Origin: Mycobacterium interjectum
Lineage (GTDB): Bacteria; Actinomycetota; Actinomycetes; Mycobacteriales; Mycobacteriaceae
Assembly (NCBI GenBank): GCA_002102225.1
Contig: LQPB01000062.1
Coordinates: 1 to 64,000, forward strand
DNA length: 64,000 bases
Direction of reading: 5' to 3'
Part shown: piece by piece, positions 1 through 8,820 of the stretch
How positions within the stretch are numbered: position 1 is the first letter of the stretch
Layout of the letters: every line of letters starts with the position of its first letter
Program-made: the position numbers and the translations under genes
Notes under the pieces: model-generated
Told to the model about the DNA's origin: nothing
What the model saw: the letters and a program-made list of their open reading frames with translations, nothing else
Databases searched by the model: none

Positions 1-2
1 GG

Positions 3-725
3 GCAGGCGGGACTGGCGGGTTGCTGGGCGGATTGATCGATGCCGGCGGCGGCAACGGGGGAGCCGGCGGGTCCACGACGGTTGGTGCGAGCGCCATTGC
101 CGGCGCGGGTGGCGCGGGCGGCAACGCCGGCCTCCTCGGCGGGTCCGGTGGCGCCGGCGGTGTCGGCGGAACCGCCGGGCTCGGCGGCGTGACGGGCACC
201 GGCGGGGCCGGCGGGCACGGCGGTAACGCGGGCCTGCTGTTCGGCACCGGCGGGGCCGGCGGATCGGGCGGACTCAGCTCCATCGCGGGCACCGGAGGCA
301 ATGGCGGAGCCGGCGGCAACGCCGGACTGTTGTTCTCCAGCGCCGGTATCGGAGGTGACGGCGGGTTTGGCAACACCGGCGGGGCCGGCGGCAACGGCGG
401 CGACGCCGGCCTGGTTGGCTTCGGCGGGGCCGGTGGGCTCGGCGGCCACGCCAGGACCGGCGTCGCGGGTACTGGGGGGTCCGGCGGCCACGCCGGTCAG
501 CTGCTCGGCGACGGCGGCGCCGGCGGTGCGGGCGGGACTGCCGGCTTCGCCGTCGGTGGCACGACCGGCATCGGTGGCGCCGGCGGTAACGGCGGCGGCG
601 CCGCGGGGATCGGCGACGGCGGCAACGGCGGCAACGCGGGAATCGGCCCCGCGGGCACCGGCACCGCCGGCACCGGCGGTGCGTCGGGAATCTTCGGCGA
701 GAATGGTTCGGACGGCCTGACCTAG
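3..725 (+). CDS. PE_PGRS-type glycine-rich protein, C-terminal part (5' end outside window)
   Basis: The frame is open from the left edge to a TAG at 723-725 and encodes about 240 residues of Gly-Gly-Ala and Gly-Gly-Asn repeats, with recurring units such as GGNAGLLFGTGGAGG. This is the PGRS repeat composition of mycobacterial PE_PGRS proteins, which are exported or surface-associated. The N-terminal PE domain that would prove the family lies outside the window, so the PE assignment is inferred from the repeat alone. The end (residues GENGSDGLT) resembles usual PGRS termini. Nothing indicates a specific function. The gene stops 107 bases before the next start codon and is unrelated to it. Confidence 0.8.
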   Translation, partial: AGGTGGLLGGLIDAGGGNGGAGGSTTVGASAIAGAGGAGGNAGLLGGSGGAGGVGGTAGLGGVTGTGGAGGHGGNAGLLFGTGGAGGSGGLSSIAGTGGNGGAGGNAGLLFSSAGIGGDGGFGNTGGAGGNGGDAGLVGFGGAGGLGGHARTGVAGTGGSGGHAGQLLGDGGAGGAGGTAGFAVGGTTGIGGAGGNGGGAAGIGDGGNGGNAGIGPAGTGTAGTGGASGIFGENGSDGLT

Positions 726-766
726 CACCGTCCAAACTCGTTGTTACGGAGGTCAGTTCATGACTC

Positions 767-782
767 GCAACCGAAAGGTTGC
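767..782. promoter_or_regulatory. Inverted repeat 1, likely ArsR operator
   Basis: Perfect 6-bp arms GCAACC and GGTTGC are separated by GAAA. The same arms recur 47 bases downstream (814-829). It overlaps the candidate -35 element of the SRPBCC-arsR operon, a position suited to autorepression by the ArsR protein encoded downstream. Binding is inferred. Confidence 0.65.
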
Positions 783-808
783 GTTTTACGGACGGGGCGT
801 GATGTACT
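779..808 (+). promoter_or_regulatory. Candidate promoter of the SRPBCC-arsR operon
   Basis: TTGCGT (779-784) and TGTACT (803-808) are 18 bases apart, like a sigma-A -35/-10 pair. Transcription would begin near 815, inside the second inverted repeat. The match is modest; the flanking repeats are the main support. Confidence 0.35.
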
Positions 809-813
809 GATAG

Positions 814-829
814 GCAACCAGGAGGTTGC
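814..829. promoter_or_regulatory. Inverted repeat 2, likely ArsR operator overlapping the ribosome binding site
   Basis: GCAACC and GGTTGC arms are separated by AGGA. The AGGAGG ribosome binding site (820-825) is part of the repeat and lies 6 bases before the ATG at 832. A protein bound here would sit on the predicted transcription start. Confidence 0.65.
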
Positions 830-831
830 AT

Positions 832-1317
832 ATGAGCACTGATCGAATCGAGAAACACGTCGTGTTGCGCGCGCCGCTGGACCGGGTGTGGCGGGCCATC
901 ACCGACGCCGAGGAATTCGGGCGCTGGTTCGGGGTTCGCTTCGACGGCCCCTTCGTGGCGGGCCGGCCCGTCACCGCGACCATCACCCCGACCACCGTCG
1001 ACGACGACGTCGCCAAGCGCCAGCAGCCGCACGCCGGCGTGACCAGCACGTGGCAGATCGTGGCCATCGAGCCGCGGCGGCGGTTCGCCTACCGCTGGCA
1101 CCCGTGCGCGGGCGAGCCGGACGTCGACCGGGAGCCCACCACGCTGGTCGAGTTCGTCCTGGCGGAGACGCCCGACGGCGTGCTGCTCACCATCACCGAA
1201 TCCGGCTTCGACGCCATCCCCGCGGCGCGCCGCTCCTCGGCCTTCGAGTCCAACTCCGAGGGCTGGGCCATGCAGACCGATCTCGTGCGCAGGTACCTCG
1301 AGGAAACGCGGGTATGA
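832..1317 (+). CDS. SRPBCC (AHSA1-like) domain protein
   Basis: A 161-residue protein covering one START-like/SRPBCC hydrophobic-pocket domain of the AHSA1 (activator of Hsp90 ATPase homologue) type. The opening segment with VLRAPLDRVWRAITDAEEF, followed by WFG and FDGPF, and a C-terminal helix ending in a Glu/Arg-rich tail are typical. The ATG at 832 was chosen because AGGAGG lies 6 bases upstream. The stop overlaps the arsR start as ATGA, so the two genes are translationally coupled. AHSA1-type proteins are often paired with ArsR regulators in actinobacteria; the ligand or stress is not known. The order here, SRPBCC first, means one operator pair controls both. Confidence 0.85.
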   Translation: MSTDRIEKHVVLRAPLDRVWRAITDAEEFGRWFGVRFDGPFVAGRPVTATITPTTVDDDVAKRQQPHAGVTSTWQIVAIEPRRRFAYRWHPCAGEPDVDREPTTLVEFVLAETPDGVLLTITESGFDAIPAARRSSAFESNSEGWAMQTDLVRRYLEETRV

Positions 1318-1631
1318 GCGCCGTCGGCGCGCCGCTCTTCGACGCGCTGGGGGATGCAAATCGGCTGCGCATCATCGTCCGGCTCTGCGATGTCGGACCG
1401 TGCTCGACATCGCAAGTCACCCAGGCCATTCCGGTGACCCGGCAGGCGGCCAGCAAGCACCTGGCGCTGCTGGAGTCCGCGGGACTGGTCGCCAGCGCCC
1501 GGCGCGGGCGCGAGCGCGTCTGGACGGTGCGGACCGAACCGCTGGCCCGGGCCAGCGACTACCTCGACCAGTTGTCGCGGCGCTGGGACGCCGCGGTCGA
1601 CCGGCTGCGCGCCTATGTGGAAGGACAGTGA
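1314..1631 (+). CDS. ArsR-family winged-helix transcriptional regulator
   Basis: A 105-residue protein with the compact ArsR fold: LFDALGDANRLRIIVRL at the N terminus, then a helix-turn-helix (TRQAASKHLALLESAGLVASARRGRERVW) and a C-terminal dimerisation helix. It has only one cysteine in the metal-site region (VGPCS) and no CxC pair, so a classical ArsR/CadC metal site is not evident; this is the metal-independent type usually partnered with SRPBCC proteins. It probably represses its own operon through the two GCAACC/GGTTGC palindromes upstream. The effector is unknown. Confidence 0.88.
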   Translation: MSAVGAPLFDALGDANRLRIIVRLCDVGPCSTSQVTQAIPVTRQAASKHLALLESAGLVASARRGRERVWTVRTEPLARASDYLDQLSRRWDAAVDRLRAYVEGQ

Positions 1632-1725
1632 GCCGGCCGCCACATCCGCAGCGCCGGTCCCGCCCTGGAGAGGAGGGGCCGTCGGCACCAAGGCGTCGCA
1701 GTCGTCCGCCGTCGGCGCCCTTCGA

Positions 1726-1731
1726 TAGCCT
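1726..1731 (+). promoter_or_regulatory. -10 box of a probable leaderless ligA transcript
   Basis: TAGCCT ends 6 bases before the GTG start of ligA. The GGAG just before the GTG is too close to act as a ribosome binding site, which favours a leaderless mRNA. Confidence 0.45.
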
Positions 1732-1737
1732 GCGGAG

Positions 1738-3822
1738 GTGACTTCAGCAGAGGCGGACCCGGTTGCGCCCGAGGTGCGGCGGGAGTGGCGGGAACTCGCC
1801 GACGAGGTGCGCGAACACCAGTTCCGTTACTACGTGCGCGACGCGCCGATCATCTCCGACGCGGAGTTCGACCAGCTGCTGCGTCGGCTCGAAGCGCTCG
1901 AGGAGCAGCATCCCGAGCTGCGCACGCCCGATTCGCCCACCCAGCTCGTCGGCGGCGCCGGCTTCGCCACCGATTTCACCGAGGCCGAGCACCTGGAGCG
2001 GATGCTGTCCCTCGACAACGTGTTCAGCGCAGAGGAATTCGAGTTGTGGGCGGCCCGCGTGCGCGGCGAGGTCGGTGACGACGTGCCCTACCTGTGCGAG
2101 CTCAAGATCGACGGCGTCGCGCTGTCGCTGGTGTACCGCGGCGGCCGGCTGGTGCGGGCCGCGACCCGGGGCGACGGCCGCACCGGTGAGGACGTCACGC
2201 TGAACGCGCGCACCATCGACGACGTCCCGGAACGGCTGACGGCCGCCAAGGGCTACCCCGTGCCGGACGTGCTCGAGGTGCGCGGTGAGGTGTTCTTCCG
2301 CCTCGCCGACTTCGAGGCGCTCAATGCCGCGCTCGTCGAGGACGGCAAGACGCCGTTCGCCAACCCGCGCAACAGCGCCGCGGGATCGCTGCGGCAGAAG
2401 GACCCCGCGGTCACCGCGCGCCGCAAGCTGCGGATGATCTGCCACGGGGTGGGACACACCGAAGGCTTCCGGCCCGCCACCCTGCATGACGCCTACCTGG
2501 CGCTGGGTGCGTGGGGCCTGCCCGTGTCCGAACACACCACCCGGGTGGACAACGTGGGCGGCGCGCTCGAGCGCATCACCTACTGGGGCGAGCACCGCCA
2601 CGACGTCGATCACGAAATCGACGGCGTGGTGGTCAAAGTCGACGACGTGGCGTCGCAGCGCAGGCTCGGGTCCACGTCGCGGGCGCCGCGCTGGGCGATC
2701 GCGTACAAGTACCCGCCCCAGGAGGTGCAGACCGAGCTGCTGGACATTCGCGTCAACGTCGGCCGGACCGGGCGCGTCACGCCGTTCGCGTTCATGACGC
2801 CGGTCAAGGTCGCCGGGTCGACGGTGGGGCTGGCCACCCTGCACAACGCCGCGGAGGTCAAGCGCAAGGGCGTATTGATCGGCGACACGGTGGTGATCCG
2901 CAAGGCCGGCGACGTGATTCCCGAGGTGCTCGGCCCGATCGTCGACCTGCGCGACGGCTCCGAACGCGAATTCGTCATGCCCACAACGTGTCCCGAATGC
3001 GGCACCCCGCTCGCCCCCGCGAAGGAGGGCGACGCCGACATCCGCTGCCCCAACGCCCGTTCGTGCCCGGCGCAGTTGCGGGAGCGGGTTTTTCACGTCG
3101 CCGGCCGCGGCGCGCTGGACATCGAGGGGCTGGGTTACGAGGCCGCCATCGCGCTGCTGCAGGCCGGGGTGATCGCCGACGAGGGGGACCTGTTCACCCT
3201 CTCCGAGGACGACCTGCTGCGCACCGAGTTGTTCCGGACGAAGGCCGGTGGGCTGTCCGCCAACGGCGTGCGGCTGCTGGCCAACCTGGGCGCGGCCAAG
3301 GCCAAGCCGCTGTGGCGGGTGTTGGTGGCGTTGTCGATCCGGCACGTCGGTCCGACGGCGGCCCGCGCGCTGGCCACCGAGTTCGGCAGCCTGGAGGCCA
3401 TCGAGGCGGCGTCCACCGAGCGGCTGGCCGCGGTCGAGGGCGTCGGCCCGACGATCGCCGCCGCGGTCACCGAATGGTTCACCGTCGACTGGCACCGCGC
3501 GATCGTCGAGAAGTGGCGGGCGGCCGGAATGCGGATGGCCGACGAACGCGACGCCAGCGTGCCGCGCACGCTGGAGGGCCTGACCATCGTCGTCACCGGT
3601 TCGCTGGCGGGCTTCTCCCGCGACGACGCCAAGGAGGCGATCGTCTCGCGCGGCGGCAAGGCGGCGGGTTCGGTGTCGAAGAAGACCGACTACGTCGTCG
3701 CCGGCGACGCGCCCGGATCCAAATACGACAAGGCGGTGGAACTCGGCGTGCCGATCCTCGACGAGGACGGCTTTCGAAAGCTGCTGGCCGACGGGCCCGC
3801 GGACGTGTCGCCCGCCGAGTGA
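1738..3822 (+). CDS. ligA: NAD+-dependent DNA ligase LigA
   Basis: Seals nicks between Okazaki fragments and in repair using NAD+ as the adenyl donor. The 694 residues contain the full domain order: Ia domain (about 1-70), adenylation domain with the nucleophile in CELKIDG (Lys123), OB fold, a four-Cys zinc finger (CPECGTPL and CPNARSCPAQL, about 420-445), helix-hairpin-helix repeats, and a C-terminal BRCT domain (about 610-694). M. tuberculosis LigA is 691 residues with the same Lys123. The GTG start gives the expected N terminus. It ends 4 bases from the stop of the convergent ACT-domain gene. Confidence 0.98.
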   Translation: MTSAEADPVAPEVRREWRELADEVREHQFRYYVRDAPIISDAEFDQLLRRLEALEEQHPELRTPDSPTQLVGGAGFATDFTEAEHLERMLSLDNVFSAEEFELWAARVRGEVGDDVPYLCELKIDGVALSLVYRGGRLVRAATRGDGRTGEDVTLNARTIDDVPERLTAAKGYPVPDVLEVRGEVFFRLADFEALNAALVEDGKTPFANPRNSAAGSLRQKDPAVTARRKLRMICHGVGHTEGFRPATLHDAYLALGAWGLPVSEHTTRVDNVGGALERITYWGEHRHDVDHEIDGVVVKVDDVASQRRLGSTSRAPRWAIAYKYPPQEVQTELLDIRVNVGRTGRVTPFAFMTPVKVAGSTVGLATLHNAAEVKRKGVLIGDTVVIRKAGDVIPEVLGPIVDLRDGSEREFVMPTTCPECGTPLAPAKEGDADIRCPNARSCPAQLRERVFHVAGRGALDIEGLGYEAAIALLQAGVIADEGDLFTLSEDDLLRTELFRTKAGGLSANGVRLLANLGAAKAKPLWRVLVALSIRHVGPTAARALATEFGSLEAIEAASTERLAAVEGVGPTIAAAVTEWFTVDWHRAIVEKWRAAGMRMADERDASVPRTLEGLTIVVTGSLAGFSRDDAKEAIVSRGGKAAGSVSKKTDYVVAGDAPGSKYDKAVELGVPILDEDGFRKLLADGPADVSPAE

Positions 3823-3826
3823 AGCG

Positions 3827-4483
3827 TCAGCGCAGCATGGTCGCCACGATCCCGGCCAGGTAGCCCAGCCGGGCCACCTCCGACGGCCGGAATTCCGGGC
3901 CGGGGCGGCCCAGCACGACCGCGGTGTGCGGGTCGCCCAACGGCGCCGCGACCATCGTCATGTTCATGTCACGCCAGGCCTGCGGCACCCACTCGGCGCT
4001 CCCGTCGAGCGCCGACGCCCGCTCGATCGGCAGCCAGGGGGCGGAATCGGCCCGGGTTTCGGGGGCGCCCGGGCTGGCGGCGAGGCGCTCGAGCTCGCCG
4101 GCCGAACTGCGCAACACCGTGCACCAGCTGACCCGCAGCACCTTGGGCGCCTCGTCGGCGAGGACCTGCAGCCGCGAGGCGTTGTCGCCGGCGGCGGCGA
4201 CATGGTCGAGGAGCTCCAGCTCGCGGTGGGCCTCCAGCAGCCCGGTGTGCGGCCGGACGCTGTCCACGCGCACGTTGGGCAGCGACTCCGCCGCCGTGAT
4301 CAGCCGGTCCGGCATCGCCCCCGGTGGCAGCTCGATCACCAGGTCGTCGATCGCGTACCCCGAGCTGCGCTCCACCACATCGAGCGACAAGATGTCGGCG
4401 CCCGCCGAGCCGAGCGCCACCGCCAGCGAGCCCAGGCTGCCCGGACGATCGGCCAGCTCGATGCGCAAGAGATACGACGGCAC
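3827..4483 (-). CDS. ACT-domain amino-acid-binding protein (Rv3013-like)
   Basis: A 218-residue protein with an N-terminal ACT domain (SYLLRIELADRPGSLGSLAVALGSAG, about residues 3-70), then a region resembling a GAF-like domain. ACT domains bind small ligands, usually amino acids, to regulate an attached or partner protein; there is no catalytic domain here. The GTG at 4483 puts the ACT strand at residue 3 and gives exactly the remembered length of M. tuberculosis Rv3013; an upstream TTG or ATG would add residues without homology. It is convergent with ligA and divergent from gatC. Physiological role unknown. Confidence 0.82.
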   Translation of the reverse strand: MPSYLLRIELADRPGSLGSLAVALGSAGADILSLDVVERSSGYAIDDLVIELPPGAMPDRLITAAESLPNVRVDSVRPHTGLLEAHRELELLDHVAAAGDNASRLQVLADEAPKVLRVSWCTVLRSSAGELERLAASPGAPETRADSAPWLPIERASALDGSAEWVPQAWRDMNMTMVAAPLGDPHTAVVLGRPGPEFRPSEVARLGYLAGIVATMLR

Positions 4484-4574
4484 GGCCAACACTGTCGCAC
4501 AGCTATGTATCCGTGGCATTTCGGCTCGGAACGGTCGCGGGCAGTGGGCGTGGAGCCGGGTCGGTGCTCGCGGC

Positions 4575-4580
4575 TAGGCT
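4575..4580 (+). promoter_or_regulatory. -10 box of a probable leaderless gatCA transcript
   Basis: TAGGCT lies 8 bases before the GTG of gatC and there is no purine-rich ribosome binding site between them. Confidence 0.5.
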
Positions 4581-4588
4581 TTCCTGTC

Positions 4589-4884
4589 GTGTCTCAGATC
4601 TCCCGCGACGACGTGGCGCACCTCGCCCGGCTGGCCCGGCTGGCGCTGACCGATGGCGAGCTGGACAGCTTCGCCGGCCAGCTCGACGCCATCCTGACCC
4701 ACGTCAGCCAGATTCAGGCCGTCGACGTCACGGGCGTCGAACCGACCGACAACCCCCTCAAGGACGTCAACGTCACCCGCCCCGACGAAAAGACGCCGTG
4801 CCTGACGCAGGCCGAGGCGCTGGCCGAGGCGCCCGAAGCCGTCGACGGCCGCTTCGCCGTCCCGCAGATCCTGGGGGATGCCGA

Positions 4885-4888
<4 letters not shown>
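4589..4888 (+). CDS. gatC: Glutamyl-tRNA(Gln)/aspartyl-tRNA(Asn) amidotransferase subunit C
   Basis: Small 99-residue subunit that links GatA and GatB. It carries the family pattern ISRDDVAHLARLARLAL near the N terminus and VTRPDE plus QAEALAEAPEAVDGRFAVPQIL near the C terminus. Length equals that of M. tuberculosis GatC. The GTG at 4589 follows a TAGGCT box and begins the conserved sequence at residue 2. The stop overlaps the gatA start (GTGA), so translation is coupled. Confidence 0.95.
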
Positions 4889-6372
<1,484 letters not shown>

Positions 6373-6377
6373 CCGCG

Positions 6378-6431
6378 AGCAGACGCAGAATCGCATAACA
6401 GGCGGCTTTCCAGTGCGATTCTGCGTCTGCT
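6378..6431. repeat. 18-bp perfect inverted repeat between gatA and pfkA
   Basis: Arms AGCAGACGCAGAATCGCA (6378-6395) and its exact complement (6414-6431) flank an 18-base loop. It can form a long hairpin just after the gatA stop, but no T-run follows, so it is not a standard intrinsic terminator. It resembles short dispersed palindromes found between mycobacterial genes. Confidence 0.8.
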
Positions 6432-6467
6432 GGGCGGCGCAGGCGGGCCGCGCGGCAAGATAAGGGC

Positions 6468-7499
6468 ATGCGGATCGGAATTCTCACCGGAGGCGGCGAC
6501 TGCCCCGGGCTCAACGCCGTCATCCGGGCGGTGGTGCGCACCTGCGACTCGAGGTACGGCTCGTCGGTGGTCGGGTTCCAGGACGGCTGGCGCGGGTTGC
6601 TGGAGAACCGGCGCATCCAGCTGCAGAACGACGACCGCAACGACCGCCTGCTGGCCAAGGGTGGAACGATGCTGGGCACCGCCCGCGTGCACCCGGACAA
6701 GCTCCGCGCCGGGCTGAACCAGATCAAGCAAACGCTGGACGACAACGGCATCGACGTGCTGATCCCGATCGGCGGCGAGGGCACGCTGACGGCCGCGCAC
6801 TGGCTGTCGGAAGAAAACGTTCCCGTCGTGGGTGTGCCCAAGACCATCGACAACGACATCGACTGCACCGACGTGACTTTCGGCCACGACACGGCGCTGA
6901 CCGTGGCCACCGACGCCATCGACCGGTTGCACAGCACGGCTGAATCTCACCAGCGGGTGATGCTGGTGGAGGTGATGGGCAGGCATGCGGGCTGGATCGC
7001 GTTGAACGCCGGGCTGGCGTCCGGCGCGCACATGACGCTGATCCCCGAGCAACCCTTCGACGTCGAGGAGGTGTGCCGGCTGGTGAAACGTCGCTTCCAG
7101 CGCGGGGATTCGCACTTCATCTGCGTGGTCGCCGAGGGCGCCAAGCCGGTCGCCGGCTCAATCAGTTTGCGGGAAGGCGGAATTGACGAGTTCGGCCACG
7201 AGCGCTTCACCGGCGTCGCGGCGCAGCTGGGCGCCGAGGTCGAGACGCGGATCAACAAGGAGGTCCGGGTGACCGTGCTGGGCCACGTCCAGCGGGGCGG
7301 CACTCCGACGGCCTACGACCGGGTGCTGGCCACCCGGTTCGGCGTCAACGCGGCCGACGCCGCCCATGCCGGGGAGTACGGCCAGATGGTCTCGCTGCGC
7401 GGCCAGGACATCGGGCGGGTGCCGCTGGCGGACGCGACGCGCCAGCTCAAGCTGGTGCCCGAAAGCCGCTATGACGACGCCGCGGCCTTCTTCGGCTGA
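6468..7499 (+). CDS. pfkA: 6-phosphofructokinase PfkA
   Basis: Phosphorylates fructose 6-phosphate at C1 in glycolysis. The 343 residues match the length of M. tuberculosis PfkA. Motifs visible are the nucleotide-binding GGGDCPGLN (about residues 10-18), the catalytic region PKTIDNDIDCTD (about 125-136) and the substrate-binding MGRHAGWIAL. Asp after GGE in PIGGEGTL and the PKTIDND form are of the group III type, which can be ATP- or pyrophosphate-dependent; the sequence alone does not settle the phosphoryl donor for me. ATG start lies close to a long palindrome separating it from gatA. Confidence 0.95.
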   Translation: MRIGILTGGGDCPGLNAVIRAVVRTCDSRYGSSVVGFQDGWRGLLENRRIQLQNDDRNDRLLAKGGTMLGTARVHPDKLRAGLNQIKQTLDDNGIDVLIPIGGEGTLTAAHWLSEENVPVVGVPKTIDNDIDCTDVTFGHDTALTVATDAIDRLHSTAESHQRVMLVEVMGRHAGWIALNAGLASGAHMTLIPEQPFDVEEVCRLVKRRFQRGDSHFICVVAEGAKPVAGSISLREGGIDEFGHERFTGVAAQLGAEVETRINKEVRVTVLGHVQRGGTPTAYDRVLATRFGVNAADAAHAGEYGQMVSLRGQDIGRVPLADATRQLKLVPESRYDDAAAFFG

Positions 7500-7643
7500 T
7501 CGGCCAGCTCTCGACCTGTTGGCAAACAATCGGTGGCTCCCACTTGACGACCATTTGAATTTGCCGCCGAACTCCGCAGCTCACCGCGGAGGAGCGCGAT
7601 ATTGGTGGTTTTCTGCCAGCTCGAAGCGGTTATACCGGGACCT

Positions 7644-8786
7644 ATGAGCAACCGCGGTTCACTTCGCGGAATCGTTCAGCGGCCACCCGCATCGGCGGGG
7701 CCGCCGGGCCGCCAGCGGCCGCCGCCGGGCCGGCGCGTGGACGCCGATCCGGTGTCACCCACGGTGCCGCAGCCCCCAGCGACCAAGCCCGCCCCGGCGC
7801 GGCGTGTCCCGCCGCGGCCTCGCCCCGAGTTGGGGGTCGGCGGGACGGCGCTCGACGGCCTCGACCAGCCGGAGCTTGATTCCGGCGGGTTCAACTGGCG
7901 CGACGTGATCCGCCGGCTGACCGGGATCAACGTCGGCCCGGGCAAAGCCTCGGCGTACGAACAGGGGTTGCGAGAGCGCATCCGCACGCCCGTGGGCGGT
8001 GCGTTTCCCATCGCCGTCCTCAACCTCAAGGGCGGCGTCGGCAAGACCGTGGTGGTCGAGGCGCTGGGCTCGACCTTTGCCGCCGTGCGCGACGACCGGG
8101 TCATCGCCGTGGACATCGACGCCGGCGATTTGGCGGAGCGCCACGGTCGCCGGAACCCGCTGAGCATGGCCGACCTGCTCCGAAACGACGCCGCCACACA
8201 GTATTCGGACGTGCGGGCCCACACCTACAAGAACAGCTTCGGGCTCGAGGTGCTCGGACTGCCGGACTATGCGCACACCGACTGGCGGCTCGAGCGCCAC
8301 GACGTCGTGAGGGCGTTTTCTCTGCTGCGCAAGCACTATTCGGTGCTGTTGGTGGACTGCGTCAAGGCGGTCAACTCGGCCGTGATGGACGCCGTGTTGC
8401 CGGAGGCCCGGGCCCTCGTGGTGGTCACCAGCACGTCCATCGACGCGATACGGAAGACCAAGACGACGCTGGACATGTTGCGCAACAACGGCTATCAGCG
8501 ACTCGTGAAGTCGACGGTGCTCGCGATCAACCATGTCGAGGCCGGAAGGGTCGGCGTGGTGGCCGCCAAGGAGCTCGACGAATTGTCCGCCCGCGTCGCG
8601 GCGACGGTGGTGCTGCCCTTCGATCGGCACGTGCACGACGGCAAGGAGATCGGCCTGGACCGCCTCAGCAGGGACAGCAGGCGCAGCTATTTGGAGATGG
8701 CGGCCGCGATCGCCGACATGTTCCCGGCCCAAGGCCCGCTGCCGAACATCCGGTTAGGGGCCCGGCAAACGCCGCACGGGCGCTGA
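7644..8786 (+). CDS. ParA/MinD-like ATPase of the ESX-associated EspI type
   Basis: A 380-residue protein: a Pro/Arg-rich disordered N terminus (about 1-80), then a linker containing INVGPGK, and a ParA/MinD ATPase domain with the deviant Walker A motif KGGVGKT (Lys129 and Lys134) and a Walker B-like hydrophobic strand LLVDCV. The proline-rich leader plus INLGP-like linker before the ATPase is the arrangement of EspI and related proteins encoded in ESX type VII secretion loci. No esx, PE/PPE pair or ecc gene is next to it, so it is an orphan here. It interrupts the pfkA-gatB order of M. tuberculosis. ATG at 7644 is preceded by TATACC (7631-7636), a possible -10 box; upstream in-frame starts lack support. 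Confidence 0.8.
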   Translation: MSNRGSLRGIVQRPPASAGPPGRQRPPPGRRVDADPVSPTVPQPPATKPAPARRVPPRPRPELGVGGTALDGLDQPELDSGGFNWRDVIRRLTGINVGPGKASAYEQGLRERIRTPVGGAFPIAVLNLKGGVGKTVVVEALGSTFAAVRDDRVIAVDIDAGDLAERHGRRNPLSMADLLRNDAATQYSDVRAHTYKNSFGLEVLGLPDYAHTDWRLERHDVVRAFSLLRKHYSVLLVDCVKAVNSAVMDAVLPEARALVVVTSTSIDAIRKTKTTLDMLRNNGYQRLVKSTVLAINHVEAGRVGVVAAKELDELSARVAATVVLPFDRHVHDGKEIGLDRLSRDSRRSYLEMAAAIADMFPAQGPLPNIRLGARQTPHGR

Positions 8787-8807
8787 GCGGCGCACGTCGC
8801 GCCTGAT

Positions 8808-8813
8808 TAGGAT
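8808..8813 (+). promoter_or_regulatory. -10 box of a probable leaderless gatB transcript
   Basis: TAGGAT ends 7 bases before the ATG of gatB; no ribosome binding site lies between. It suggests gatB has its own promoter rather than being read only from pfkA or the ATPase gene. Confidence 0.5.
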
Positions 8814-8820
8814 CGACGGC

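Noticed and set aside
274..1359. Long minus-strand frame opposite the PGRS tail and SRPBCC gene
   Set aside because: Arg/Pro-rich translation, a by-product of GC-rich codons on the other strand; no domain.
1744..3495. 583-codon frame antisense to ligA
   Set aside because: ligA is certain; the antisense translation has no recognisable domain.
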